Assembly: GCA_013334865.1 (NCBI GenBank)
Contig: JAAXWS010000003.1
Coordinates: 1 to 64,000 of the forward strand
Origin: Chlorobiaceae bacterium
GTDB lineage: Bacteria; Bacteroidota; Chlorobiia; Chlorobiales; Chlorobiaceae
DNA length: 64,000 nucleotides
Direction: 5' to 3'
This document shows, in pieces, positions 35,599 to 46,264 of the stretch (the stretch's first letter is position 1; every line of letters begins with the position of its first letter). The notes under the pieces were generated by a model, which saw nothing but the letters and a program-made list of their open reading frames with translations, had not been told where the DNA came from and did no database searches. A program made the translations under genes and the position numbers.

Positions 35599-37524
35599 TC
35601 AGAATGGCCCTCCATCGTGTTCAACGAAGCCGCCGGCAGCTGGCTCAATTTTCTTCCCGGCGGCTTTCCGGGCGTTTCCATGTTCACTATGTTCACCACG
35701 TTCACTTTTTCGGATGGTGATCCGGCGCCCTTTCTTGCTCTGCTTCGCCCCTGTTTCCGGAATCAGGATAACCCCGACCTCCTGGAGAGCCGGGATCTGC
35801 CGTTTCAGGGCATTGGCCAGTCCCTTCTCGCTTTTCGGCCATCCCTCGCTGTCTGTCCTGAACGGAAGCAGCTTTTCGAGAAGCTCCTTGTAAGTCCCGT
35901 CGAACACGCGCTCATAAGGGGACTCGTCTGCCATTTGGGCAACGGCCAAGGCAACCGGGCTTGACTCCATCGCCCGCTGTATCGATTCCTGGTAATTGCC
36001 CTGATATAATGCCGTGAACACCCGCGGCCCGTACCCCAGACTTTGTGCCATCGCTTCACCGAGATGGTTGAAGTCAGCCATCCTGAGCGCATCGGCAGGA
36101 AGTTCTGTTTTCGGCAGCATCGCTAGCGTACCCACGAACAGGTCCAGCAACCCGCCGAATATCTCCGGCCATGCCTTATTGAAGGCGGCATCAAGCTCCG
36201 ATTCCAGTCGACGTCGGCCAGCGATGACCGGCAATTCGATATGCACCGTCCTGGAAATCAAGTCTTGAGCCGTTACGATGTTGTTGATTCCGGAGAGCAG
36301 CACCGGTCTCTTGATTGTTATCACGGTCTCGTCGCTATTGGTGAATAACGTTCGGCCGGCATAGGCGCCGTCTGTCGCCATGATGCAGAACGCATCCTGC
36401 AAGCCTGGCGTCAAGTGGGAAACATTGTCCAGGGCGACAACCCAGTTGTTGGCGGCTGCAACAAAGGCATCCTCGACGGTCTTGGGCGCGGCCCGCAATG
36501 GAGCCGAACTCGCATCGACCAGGGAGCGGATCCGCTTCTCGGTATTGGACTTGGCCGAGCCTTGCACACCACAGAGCTCCAATGCCGGAAACGGCGTGTC
36601 CGGTCGCCATGCCTCAAGGATCCAGGCAAGCACGAGCAATCGCTCCTCCTCGGGAATGTTGACCAGTTCCCACAGCCGGCCAATATCACCGCCGCGCACC
36701 GGCTCCGGGAATGGCGCTACTGAGCCCGATTTCCAGAACTTGACCGGCGCAGCATCCAGCAAGCGCCACCCCCTGCCGGTCACCTCGGCCACGCGCCACT
36801 TCTCGCCGATCCCATGCAGGTAATAGCCGCCACTCTTTGCATGTCGTCCGGCACGGAGGAAAACGCGCTCGGGCTTGCCTTCATGTTGACAGATCCCGGA
36901 TAACGTGCCACAGGCCTGTTTCAATGCCGAATCACTGGCCGACGACCTGCCGGACTCATGGAAATAATGATAACTCAGCCATTCGGTGAACCTCGTGCTC
37001 CGCACCTTCATGGTTTCGATGCCGACGTCGACAAAGCCATCCCTGGTTGTTTCATCGAAAAACAGCTCTCCGGTTCTAGTCGCCAACGCGACCAGGGCAT
37101 CTGCCGTGCACAGCGCCTCATCACCGTCACCGCGTGATCCAAACCGGTCAATCTCGTTTAACGGGATTCCGGTCGGCTTATACTGCTTGATCTTGACCCG
37201 CAATCGAAACCGCTGCTCTGGGGAGTTCTCGCTAATGCATTGCCATGCCGATTGGAACGCCTCACCTGCATAGAGTGCCGGTTCATCCTTGCCGAGCCGT
37301 ATCACCTCCTCGACAACCGACACACAGCGCTCAAGCGATTGTGCATCTGCTCCGGATTGGTGAACATGGTGAACGTGGTGCACGTCGGAAGTCCCGGTTT
37401 GTCCCATAGAGGAAAAAACGCCATTGCTTGGCTCTTGCGGATGAGCTTCAGGTGTCGTTCCGGGCATCGAGCCCTCAGCATTTGAGATGTACGTTACGAG
37501 CGAACTACTTGAGGCCGGGTTCAT
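35599..37524 (-). CDS. Primase/helicase-like ATPase of the integrated element
   Basis: The 641-residue protein has a Walker A-like GVQGSAKSN near residue 315, a Walker B-type strand WVVALDNVS, and sensor-like LLSGINN, as in the superfamily 3/D5-type helicases of phages and mobile islands. The N-terminal 60 residues are low complexity and include the His-Val repeat VHHVHHVHQ, encoded by 9-nt tandem repeats (37357-37383). The C-terminus carries a matching inverted set (35682-35708). It overlaps the upstream 87-residue gene by 4 nt. It would unwind DNA to replicate the excised element. Its presence implies the island could once replicate or be mobilised. Confidence 0.7.
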   Translation of the reverse strand: MNPASSSSLVTYISNAEGSMPGTTPEAHPQEPSNGVFSSMGQTGTSDVHHVHHVHQSGADAQSLERCVSVVEEVIRLGKDEPALYAGEAFQSAWQCISENSPEQRFRLRVKIKQYKPTGIPLNEIDRFGSRGDGDEALCTADALVALATRTGELFFDETTRDGFVDVGIETMKVRSTRFTEWLSYHYFHESGRSSASDSALKQACGTLSGICQHEGKPERVFLRAGRHAKSGGYYLHGIGEKWRVAEVTGRGWRLLDAAPVKFWKSGSVAPFPEPVRGGDIGRLWELVNIPEEERLLVLAWILEAWRPDTPFPALELCGVQGSAKSNTEKRIRSLVDASSAPLRAAPKTVEDAFVAAANNWVVALDNVSHLTPGLQDAFCIMATDGAYAGRTLFTNSDETVITIKRPVLLSGINNIVTAQDLISRTVHIELPVIAGRRRLESELDAAFNKAWPEIFGGLLDLFVGTLAMLPKTELPADALRMADFNHLGEAMAQSLGYGPRVFTALYQGNYQESIQRAMESSPVALAVAQMADESPYERVFDGTYKELLEKLLPFRTDSEGWPKSEKGLANALKRQIPALQEVGVILIPETGAKQSKKGRRITIRKSERGEHSEHGNARKAAGKKIEPAAGGFVEHDGGPF

Positions 37525-37784
37525 ATTCTTGCGCCTCCCCGCCGGTTGTAGCGCTCGGCTGCAACCGGATCGATGAAGGGGACCGAACGATACATGCCGT
37601 ACACACAGACACGCGGCTCCGGCGTCGCCGCACGAAGCCTGGCAAAGTCCGCTTTCAGCCTGGCATCAAGCTTCATTCTTTCGGACTTCCCGGAAGTCTC
37701 GTACTGCTGTCGCAGTCTCCTGAAAGCGTTTACTGCTTCTTGTCGCTTTTCCTCATTGAGGACGGATTGGTCTTCTTGTTTCAT
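37521..37784 (-). CDS. Small hypothetical protein between AlpA-like and helicase genes
   Basis: This 87-residue, strongly charged and helical protein (EEKRQEAVNAFRRLRQQYET) ends RYNRRGGARI. It overlaps both neighbours by 4 nt: the AlpA-like gene upstream and the helicase downstream. That makes it part of a translationally coupled replication/regulation unit. No family recognised. Confidence 0.55.
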   Translation of the reverse strand: MKQEDQSVLNEEKRQEAVNAFRRLRQQYETSGKSERMKLDARLKADFARLRAATPEPRVCVYGMYRSVPFIDPVAAERYNRRGGARI

Positions 37785-38017
37785 GCTGCACCATCCCTCT
37801 TCGGGGCGTCGTTCATCCCATTGTTGAGGCGTTCAACCAGTGCGTCAATATCGGAAGCCCTCCATGCCGCCGTTTTTTCAGTGAGCCTGACCGGCTTGGG
37901 AAATCGCCCCTCGGCCACCGCCTTGTACCACGTTGCCCGGCTCACCGGAATAATTGCCGGAATGCCCTTTTTCGGGTCACCAATGATCTGACGGATGCGA
38001 TAAAATTTCTGTTCCAT
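37781..38017 (-). CDS. AlpA-type excisionase/transcription regulator
   Basis: The 78-residue protein resembles AlpA/MerR-like excisionases of P4-type islands. IIPVSRATWYKAVAEGRFPKPVRL is split here by the helix-turn; it covers the recognition helix and wing, and AAWRASDIDALVERL follows. Such proteins activate or direct the integrase and start the backbone operon. The start at 38017 (MEQKFYRIRQII) fits the family; an extension to 38089 is not supported. It lies 200 nt from the integrase stop and heads the four-gene coupled cluster. Confidence 0.75.
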   Translation of the reverse strand: MEQKFYRIRQIIGDPKKGIPAIIPVSRATWYKAVAEGRFPKPVRLTEKTAAWRASDIDALVERLNNGMNDAPKRDGAA

Positions 38018-38122
38018 GATGAAAGGATTTGGTTTGCAAGTTTCCTCATCATGAAGATGCCTATAACCGATACCGAGTTTTACGGACAAAACGATTTCAG
38101 CTGAGGCAAGGCAAGACCAAAA

Positions 38123-38141
38123 GCCCGGCGAATGGCCGGGC
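38123..38141 (-). terminator. Intrinsic terminator downstream of the integrase
   Basis: On the minus strand a 7-bp GC-rich stem (GCCCGGC / GCCGGGC) with a 5-nt loop is followed by TTTTGG. It lies 76 nt after the integrase stop and separates integrase transcription from the AlpA-led operon. Confidence 0.6.
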
Positions 38142-38216
38142 GCTGGGGGAGGATATGAAGGAAGGGGAAATAACGGGAGCGTTATTGTGCACCGGTTAGA
38201 TACACAGCGGTGCTCC

Positions 38217-39419
38217 TTACGCCGCTTTCAGACCGTCAAGGTAATCCGCCCATTTCTGCATCATCAGACGACGATCATCAAGAAAGGAGGTGCGGTTGTA
38301 TGCGCGACCGTTGGGATCCCGCACCGCATGGGCGAGCTGGTGTTCGATCAGATCGACGCGGAACCCGAGGACCTCGTCAAGGATCGTTCTGGCGGTCGCC
38401 CGGAAGCCGTGGGCGGTTACGATATCCTTGTCGAAACCGAGATACCGGAGCGCTGCATTGATGCTGTTGTTGCTCATCGGACGAGAGGCTCGACCGGGGA
38501 AAACATATTGGCCGCGGCCGCTTACCGGCTGCAGTTTTCGAAGAATTTGAATTGACTGACGGGAGAGCGGGACAACATGCGGCTGCTTCATCTTCATGAG
38601 TTCCGCCGGAATCGACCAGGTGCCTGTTTCAAAGTCAACCTGTGACCACTCCATTTTCTGAAGCTCACCAGGGCGGACGAACAGCATGGCTGCGAGTTGC
38701 AGAGCTGATTTCACGACAAGGGTGCCCTGATATTCATCAATAGCCTTCAGCAGGGGGGCAAGCTCTTTCGGGTCGGTAACAGCCGCATGATGCCGGGTTT
38801 CACGACGCTTGAAAATCTCACGGGGTTTCAGGGCGGAAGATGGATCATGTTCAAGCCTTCCGGTCGCCACGGCATACCGGAACACCTGCCCGCACATGAT
38901 CTTGATTCTGAGGGCCGTTTCCGCGGCTCCCCTGGCTTCAATCTTGAGGAGCATGTCACGGACGTCTGAAGCCTTGATCTCAGAGACCGGTTTGCTGCCG
39001 ATCGCCGGATACACGTCCTTTTCAAGACGGCATTTGACCGTCAACGCATGGCCGGGAGACCATACCGCCTCATTCTTGCCATACCACTCACGGGCTATCA
39101 GCTCGAGTGATGAGGCTTCGTTGATCAATGCTGCTTTCTTGGCGGCCTGTTTTGCCGCTCCGGGATCTTGTCCGTTGGCCAGAAGAGCCCGTGCTTCCTC
39201 GCGCCGCTTTCGCGCGTTGGCAAGGGTGATTTGAGGATATTGCCCCAAGGCCAGCAACTTCTGTTTCCCGTCGAAACGGTACTGGAAACGCCAGAGCTTG
39301 CCGCCAGTGGTTGTCACAAGAAGATGGAGGCCTGCGCCATCTGAAAGCTTGTAATCCTTTTCTGTCGGTTTGGACCTGCTCACTTGAGCATCGGAGAGGG
39401 GGAGTATCCGTTTTGGCAT
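38217..39419 (-). CDS. P4-type tyrosine integrase of the genomic island
   Basis: The 400-residue protein has the arm-binding N-terminal domain (LPLSDAQVSRSKPTEKDYKL) typical of P4/CP4-57 integrases and a C-terminal catalytic domain. First Arg lies in LFVRPGELQKMEW, the HxxR motif in HGFRATA, His in HQLAH, and the nucleophile Tyr in RAYNRTSF. The start at 39419 (MPKRILPLSDAQ) is chosen by family alignment. It is transcribed away from tRNA-Ser(GCT) 180 nt upstream, the standard arrangement of tRNA-targeted islands. A deleted second copy remains at 647-903. Confidence 0.92.
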   Translation of the reverse strand: MPKRILPLSDAQVSRSKPTEKDYKLSDGAGLHLLVTTTGGKLWRFQYRFDGKQKLLALGQYPQITLANARKRREEARALLANGQDPGAAKQAAKKAALINEASSLELIAREWYGKNEAVWSPGHALTVKCRLEKDVYPAIGSKPVSEIKASDVRDMLLKIEARGAAETALRIKIMCGQVFRYAVATGRLEHDPSSALKPREIFKRRETRHHAAVTDPKELAPLLKAIDEYQGTLVVKSALQLAAMLFVRPGELQKMEWSQVDFETGTWSIPAELMKMKQPHVVPLSRQSIQILRKLQPVSGRGQYVFPGRASRPMSNNSINAALRYLGFDKDIVTAHGFRATARTILDEVLGFRVDLIEHQLAHAVRDPNGRAYNRTSFLDDRRLMMQKWADYLDGLKAA

Positions 39420-39519
39420 CGGCTTGAATTTCGTCTTGATGGTATCCGAAATCCGGTTGGTGGTATCTACCAGAAAAAGTACCACCAAAAAACCCGGACT
39501 TCACAAATCCAATGTAGAC

Positions 39520-39691
<172 letters not shown>

Positions 39692-39703
39692 AAATTTCTG
39701 GTG

Positions 39704-39786
39704 CGGAGGATGAGGGACTCGAACCCCCATGGGCGCAAACCCGGCAGTTTTCAAGACTGCTGCCTTACCAATTAGGCTAATCCTCC
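39704..39786 (-). tRNA. tRNA-Ser (anticodon TGA)
   Basis: The acceptor GGAGGAT pairs with ATCCTCC; G discriminator; the anticodon loop CTTGAAA reads TGA (decodes UCA and relatives); a variable arm of about 15 nt follows. The canonical CCA is not directly encoded after the discriminator (CACCA follows). It is 12 nt upstream of tRNA-Ser(GCT) on the same strand, so the two are probably cotranscribed. Confidence 0.92.
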
Positions 39787-39916
39787 AGCTATGTAAAGAA
39801 CAGAAAAGAAGATAGTGATTCCCTCAAAAATAGCCAGCAAAAAATAAGTTTCTGCTTTTCCCCGACGTGTCGGGATCGGGTGGCAATTGCCGATACAGCT
39901 TTTCTTCCCTTTTCCC

Positions 39917-40274
39917 TGGCGGAGAGGGAGGGATTGATTCGCTTCGCTCACCCCAAGGGGCTTCCTCGCTTCGCTCGTCGTCTAAACTTCCTCCGGAAGT
40001 TTTCGAACCCTCTTGTCGGGTTCGACCCCACCCCTTCTCGTTTCGGCAATCCTGAAACCATTACAGCCACAGGCTTTCCGAAAATCCAGTCTTCTGGCGG
40101 AGAGGGAGGGATTGATTCGCTTCGCTCACCCCAAGGGGCTTCCTCGCTTCGCTCGTCGTCTAAACTTCCTCCGGAAGTTTTCGAACCCTCTTGTCGGGTT
40201 CGAACCCCACCCCTTCTCGTTTCGGCAATCCTGAAACCATTACAGCCACAGGCTTTCCGAAAATCCAGTCTTCT
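39917..40274 (-). repeat. Two tandem 178/180-bp repeats, each starting with the tRNA-Ser 3' end
   Basis: Unit 1 spans 39917-40094 and unit 2 spans 40095-40274; they differ only by two single-base insertions. Each begins with the same 19 nt as the 3' end of tRNA-Ser(GGA) and (GCT) (CCA, acceptor and part of the T arm, read on the minus strand). After 66 nt of unrelated, hairpin-rich sequence each resumes with CGAACCCTC, which follows directly in the true tRNA. The array ends exactly where the intact tRNA-Ser(GGA) begins. The units look like duplicated, interrupted tRNA 3' halves and may be old attachment sites. Confidence 0.85.
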
Positions 40275-40364
40275 GGCGGAGAGGGAGGGATTCGAACCCT
40301 CGAGGGCTGTTACACCCTACCCGCTTTCCAGGCGAGCGCACTAGACCAACTATGCGACCTCTCC
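40275..40364 (-). tRNA. tRNA-Ser (anticodon GGA)
   Basis: This is a 90-nt class II tRNA. The acceptor GGAGAGG pairs with CCTCTCC, with G discriminator and encoded CCA. The anticodon loop CTGGAAA reads GGA (decodes UCC/UCU), and there is a long variable arm. Its 3'-terminal ~23 nt are identical to those of tRNA-Ser(GCT), so both could serve the same integrase. Confidence 0.94.
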
Positions 40365-40563
40365 GTTTCTATGGAGCGTCAATGTACAACGTATTTTCGT
40401 TTTTTAAAAACCTTACGATCCGACTCGGTTGAAAAAATGCATTCCGACCGATATTATCGGCTTATTTGGCCCTCGTACGATCAGGGAATCGTTGCCATTG
40501 CGGGCCCGCTTTCGTAAATTGCCGGATTAATTTTTTGCCGCAATCTTTTTAACAGGTGGCCCT

Positions 40564-42048
<1,485 letters not shown>

Positions 42049-42063
42049 TACCTCCTTAATGAC

Positions 42064-42101
42064 AAATAAGAAACCCCGGCCATGACCGGGGTTTCTTATT
42101 T
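42064..42101. terminator. Strong terminator after guaB
   Basis: A 16-bp perfect stem (AAATAAGAAACCCCGG and its complement) with a 6-nt loop has A and T tracts at its ends, so it can act on both strands. It lies 15 nt after the guaB stop. Confidence 0.85.
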
Positions 42102-42181
42102 GCACAGGCAGGGCAGCCACAGCCTCCCGGGGTTTCGCTGCGCTGCACCCCGCGCTACCCATAGCCCCTGACGGGGCTGAT

Positions 42182-42219
42182 AACGGGAAAACCCCGGGCG
42201 TTTGCCGGGGTTTCCCGTT
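42182..42219. terminator. Second terminator between guaB and the bchH-family gene
   Basis: A 15-bp stem with one bulged base (AACGGGAAA-ACCCCGG against CCGGGGTTTCCCGTT, 7-nt loop) lies 60 nt from the stop of the convergent magnesium chelatase gene. With 42064-42101 it insulates the two convergent transcripts. Confidence 0.75.
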
Positions 42220-42279
42220 TACGGAATGATGGACCGGTAAGAGGGGCAGGCACGGGGCCTGCCCCGCCATTATCCATTA

Positions 42280-45200
42280 TCAATTGTCATCGGTCATACC
42301 TTCCAGGCGGTCCTCCAGGTCGGCGTAGATCTCCTGCAGCTCGTTGATCATGTCCTGATCAGCCTTCCACATGCCCCTGCCGTGGGCTTCGAGCATCCTG
42401 CCGACGATGTTCTTGATCGCCTGCGGGTTCAGCTCGGCAAGCCTTTCGCGCATGTTCGGGTCGAGCGCGTAGGTCTCGGCTGTCTTCTTGTAGACCCAGT
42501 CGTCCACGCTCTTGGTGACGGCGTCCCAGCCGAGCATGTAGGTCACGCGGTTGCTGATCTCGCCGGCGCCGCTGTGGCCGTGCTTGAGCATACCCTCGAA
42601 CCATTTCGGGTTCAGCAGCTTGGAGCGGTATTCAACACGCAGCGACTTGTCGGCGTCGTCGAGCTTGATGTCCGAGGTGAAGGACTCGACGTAGTTGAGC
42701 TTGATGTCCGAGGTCTTGCCGTTCCTGCGGCGCGCGGCGAGCTGCAGCGAACCCGACGAGGAGAAGTAGTGGTCGATGTCGGAGATGCCGAACTCGGTGG
42801 AGTCGACCTGGTGCACGACACGGTCGACCGAGCCGAGCAGCTTCTGCAGGATCTCGGACTGCTTCTCGCCCTTGCGGTTGCCGCCGTAGGCGCAGCTGTT
42901 GCGGCGGATGAAGAGGTCGTCGAGGTCGCTCTCGTTCTCCCATGCGGAATCCTCGATCATGTCGTCGACGTACGTGCCGTAGGCGCCGGGGGCCTGGGTG
43001 AACTGACGCGAGGTGGCCGTCTCGAAGTCCATGCCTTCGGCCATGGCCTCGTCGACATGCTTCCTGATATAGTTCATGTCATGCGGCTCGTCTACCTTTG
43101 CCGCATCCTTGACGAGCTTGTCGAGCTGGTCCATCAGGATGCCGAAGGCATCGCGGAAGATCGGGCTGAGCTGCATGAGCACGTCGACGCGGGGACGGCG
43201 CAGCTTGTCGAGCGGGGTCAGGTTGTAGTGGCTGATCTTGCCGAAGGCGTCGTAGGCCGGTTCGGCGCCCATGAGCCTGATGACCACGGCCACCGCCTCG
43301 CCTTTCGTCTTGATGGTGTCGAGGCCCCAGATCACCTCGGCGATCGTTTCAGGGTAGACACCGTCGTTCTCGGCCACATGCTTGGCGATGAGGCCGTCGG
43401 CGATCTGGCTTCCGCGCTTGAATGCGGTTTCGGACGGAATGCGCCACGGGTCGATGGAGTGGATGTTGCGGCCGGATGGCAGCACGTTCATGCCGTCCCT
43501 GACCAGGTCACCGCCCGGGCCGGACGGGATGTACCCGCCGTTAAGCACCTTGACGAGTGCTTCCATCTCGCCCCTGTTGTCGGAAAGGGCCTGGATCATC
43601 TGGCTCCCCTCCTGGATGATTCGCTGGATGAAGGGCACATCCTCCTGGGGCAGCCTGGTGCCGCCGGTGAGCTGCTCGAACACCGACATCGGGTTCTTGC
43701 GGTCGAACATCACCTGCTGGACAAAGCTCTTGCAGGCCTCCTCGGCCCATTCGCGCAGGCGGATCGCCTCATCTTCGCCCTTGCGGGAGCGGGCTGTCAG
43801 CTCTTCGTAGCTTGCGAAATGGCCGTTCCTGCCCGAGCAGGAAAGAAGGATGTACGGAAGCGTACGGCCGTTGTCTCCCCTGTTCTTGACCGTTTCGGTG
43901 ATGGTGATGATCTGCGAGTCGACCGGGCTCGAATCGCCGAAGACGTGCAGCGAGTTGGAAATAAGCCGGTTCTCGAGCTCGAGGATGTAGATGTAGAGTC
44001 GGCTGACGTAGTCGCTGAACACCTCGTCCGCCTTGCGCGGGCAGTCGTCGGTGAGGTTCAGCAGCTCCGCCTTGTTCATGATGGCCTCCTGCACGGACTC
44101 GATATCCTCCGAGGCATGCCCCCCCTGCGCCTGCTGCCGTTCGCGGTAGTCGGTGAGCAGGTCCTTGAGCGCGGGAAGCTCCTTGTAGAGGCCAGCACGT
44201 GCCAGCGGCGGCACGACGTGCGATACCATGGTTGCCAGGCCGCGTCGTTTGGCGATGGTGGATTCGCTCGGGTTGTTGACCGGGTAGATGTAGAAGTGCG
44301 GGATCTCGCCGAGCAGGGCGTCGGGCCAGCACTCGCCGGTGAGGCCGGTCTGCAGGCCGGGCATCCACTCCACGGAGCCGTGCATGCCGACGTGCACGAG
44401 GGCCTGGGCGTCGAACTCGCGGCTCAGCCAGCGGTAGAAGGAGATGTACTGGTGATGCGGCGTGTTTGCCTTGTCGAAGAGCAGCTTCATCGGGTCGCCC
44501 TGCACGCCCATGCGCGGCTGGACGCCGATGTAGATGTTGCCGAAGCGCACGCCGCCGATGAACACTTCCTCGGAGCCGCACGGCACGATCTCGCCCGGGA
44601 ATGCACCCCAGCGCTCCTCGATGCGCTCGCGCTCATTGTAGGTAACCATTTCGTTGAACTTCTCCCTGCTGACCTTGATCGCGTCGGGCTTGTTCTGCAT
44701 GATCTGGTGGTCGGTCGCCCGGTCGAGCGCTTCGAACAGCTTCTCGGGGCTTTCCGGCAGGGTGCCGACGTTGTACCCCTCTTTCCTGAGGCGGTTGAGG
44801 ATCTGGAAGAGCGTCCTCGGCACGTCGAGCAGCGCCGCGCTGGCCTTCTTGCCGAGTCCCGGCGGGTAGTCGTAGACCACGAAGGCGACCTTCTTGTCCC
44901 TGTTCGAGGTGGCGCGGAGGCGCAGCCACTTGTTCGACATGAGGGCGAGCCGGTCCAGACGCTCCTGCACGGTCTCGATCTTGCCGTCCTGCAGGGCGCC
45001 GAGAATGATCGGCGAGATGGCGCCGTCCATCTCAGGGATCGAGTAGGTGAAGGTCACCTGCATAGGAGAGACACCGAGCTCGTGCCACGACTCGAAATCC
45101 TGGATCAGCAGCGGCTGGGAGACGATATAGGGCACGTTGAGCTCCGTGAGGATCTCGTGGCGGGCATCCGCGGCGGTACCGGGCTTGGTCGAGCCGGCAG

Positions 45201-46110
45201 GGCCGCCGACCAGGCCGAAGCCCATCATGTTGACAAGCAGGTCGATACCCTCCTTGACGAACCAGTCCCTGACGAGCACGTGGCCCTCGACGCCCATCAC
45301 GAAGGCGGGATAGGCGGCGATGCCCTGCTTTTCGAGGGTCCTGATGGTGTTGTCGATGTAGGTCTTCTCCTGCAGCAGGTGCTTGCGGAAGAAGAGCAGG
45401 GCAACTTTCTGCGACTTGTCGAAGTTGACGCCGCGCTTCTTGGACCAGGACTTGAAGCTCTTGAGGTCCTTGAAGTACTCCTTCGAGTCGGGATGGTAAA
45501 GGCCCATGTTCGGAACGTCGACGATCGGATCGACCTTGACGTCAACCTGGAAGTACTCCCTGAGGATGAGCCGGAACATGTTGGCGATATTCTCGGGGGT
45601 CGGCTGCAGCCAGTAGGAGTAGACCATCAACCAGTTCTTGAAATCCTTGGCCTTGTTGGGCACCAGCGGCAGGATGGTCCTCATGATCTTCATGAGCTTC
45701 ATGTAGCCGTACAGCGCGTCCTCGTCGCGTCCGTGGACGAGCATCTTGGCGATCTTCTTGACCATGTCGGGCATGCCGGACTTGCCTTCGGTGACGGCGT
45801 AGCTGCCGACCTTGGTCAGCGCCATCGCCTCGGGCATGGATTCGAAGATGAAAATCGTCTTTTCGTTGGTCCCCTGCTCGAGCTGCTCCTTGAACCAGTC
45901 GATCTGCTCCTTGAAGTTGATCATGCTCATGAACACGCAGTCCGCTTCACGGATGGCCGTCGCGGCTTCGGGGTTCTGCTTTTCGAGATCCACATCGCTC
46001 AGCTGCACAAGGTCTGCATCCTTTTCGAGCATTCCCTTGATTTTCTTCCAGAGCCCGGCGTTATACTGCTCCAGGCCGACGATTGCCGTGATTTTACGAC
46101 GAGTTGCCAT
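42280..46110 (-). CDS. bchH: Magnesium chelatase subunit H (BchH family; probably the BchT paralog)
   Basis: The 1276-residue porphyrin-binding subunit of Mg-chelatase inserts Mg2+ into protoporphyrin IX with BchI and BchD. Family blocks include VGMHGSVEWMPG, NPSESTIAKRRGLATMVSH, HVGMHGS and the conserved FGSNGFRG-like C-terminal region with SAYGGNRKGE-type sequence (SCAYGGNRKGEKQ). The start at 46110 (MATRRKITAIVGLEQYN) fits; an extension to 46179 is unsupported. Green sulfur bacteria have three BchH paralogs (BchH, BchS, BchT). In Chlorobaculum tepidum the one next to bchD and bchI is, as I recall, named bchT, so this copy probably corresponds to it. CobN is excluded by the bchID context. 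Confidence 0.93.
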   Translation of the reverse strand: MATRRKITAIVGLEQYNAGLWKKIKGMLEKDADLVQLSDVDLEKQNPEAATAIREADCVFMSMINFKEQIDWFKEQLEQGTNEKTIFIFESMPEAMALTKVGSYAVTEGKSGMPDMVKKIAKMLVHGRDEDALYGYMKLMKIMRTILPLVPNKAKDFKNWLMVYSYWLQPTPENIANMFRLILREYFQVDVKVDPIVDVPNMGLYHPDSKEYFKDLKSFKSWSKKRGVNFDKSQKVALLFFRKHLLQEKTYIDNTIRTLEKQGIAAYPAFVMGVEGHVLVRDWFVKEGIDLLVNMMGFGLVGGPAGSTKPGTAADARHEILTELNVPYIVSQPLLIQDFESWHELGVSPMQVTFTYSIPEMDGAISPIILGALQDGKIETVQERLDRLALMSNKWLRLRATSNRDKKVAFVVYDYPPGLGKKASAALLDVPRTLFQILNRLRKEGYNVGTLPESPEKLFEALDRATDHQIMQNKPDAIKVSREKFNEMVTYNERERIEERWGAFPGEIVPCGSEEVFIGGVRFGNIYIGVQPRMGVQGDPMKLLFDKANTPHHQYISFYRWLSREFDAQALVHVGMHGSVEWMPGLQTGLTGECWPDALLGEIPHFYIYPVNNPSESTIAKRRGLATMVSHVVPPLARAGLYKELPALKDLLTDYRERQQAQGGHASEDIESVQEAIMNKAELLNLTDDCPRKADEVFSDYVSRLYIYILELENRLISNSLHVFGDSSPVDSQIITITETVKNRGDNGRTLPYILLSCSGRNGHFASYEELTARSRKGEDEAIRLREWAEEACKSFVQQVMFDRKNPMSVFEQLTGGTRLPQEDVPFIQRIIQEGSQMIQALSDNRGEMEALVKVLNGGYIPSGPGGDLVRDGMNVLPSGRNIHSIDPWRIPSETAFKRGSQIADGLIAKHVAENDGVYPETIAEVIWGLDTIKTKGEAVAVVIRLMGAEPAYDAFGKISHYNLTPLDKLRRPRVDVLMQLSPIFRDAFGILMDQLDKLVKDAAKVDEPHDMNYIRKHVDEAMAEGMDFETATSRQFTQAPGAYGTYVDDMIEDSAWENESDLDDLFIRRNSCAYGGNRKGEKQSEILQKLLGSVDRVVHQVDSTEFGISDIDHYFSSSGSLQLAARRRNGKTSDIKLNYVESFTSDIKLDDADKSLRVEYRSKLLNPKWFEGMLKHGHSGAGEISNRVTYMLGWDAVTKSVDDWVYKKTAETYALDPNMRERLAELNPQAIKNIVGRMLEAHGRGMWKADQDMINELQEIYADLEDRLEGMTDDN

Positions 46111-46220
46111 GATGTTACTAAATCTATAGGCATTAATGGAAAAACCGCGCCACCCCTGACTCAGGGGTACGTATAACAATCTATACTAATGTATAAAAGG
46201 CGCAATTAATTCCGAAGAAA

Positions 46221-46249
46221 TCATTTGCCGGTTAAGCACCGGCAAATGA
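46221..46249 (-). terminator. Hairpin between bchD and the bchH-family gene
   Basis: A perfect 12-bp stem (TCATTTGCCGGT / ACCGGCAAATGA, 5-nt loop) starts 16 nt after the bchD stop and is followed on the minus strand by TTTCTTC. It may be a partial terminator that lowers bchH expression relative to bchID, or an mRNA-stabilising 3' structure. Confidence 0.6.
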
Positions 46250-46264
46250 TATATGAGGATGGAA

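Noticed and set aside
39917-40274. CRISPR array
   Set aside because: Units are ~178 bp, nearly identical over their whole length, only two in number, with no spacers and no cas genes.
42280-46110. Cobaltochelatase CobN
   Set aside because: CobN and BchH are related, but adjacency to bchI and bchD and the sequence blocks favour the Mg-chelatase subunit.
42382-46176. 1264-codon plus-strand open frame opposite the bchH-family gene
   Set aside because: It is an antisense shadow caused by high GC and codon bias of the true minus-strand gene; no domain, ribosome site or plausible composition.
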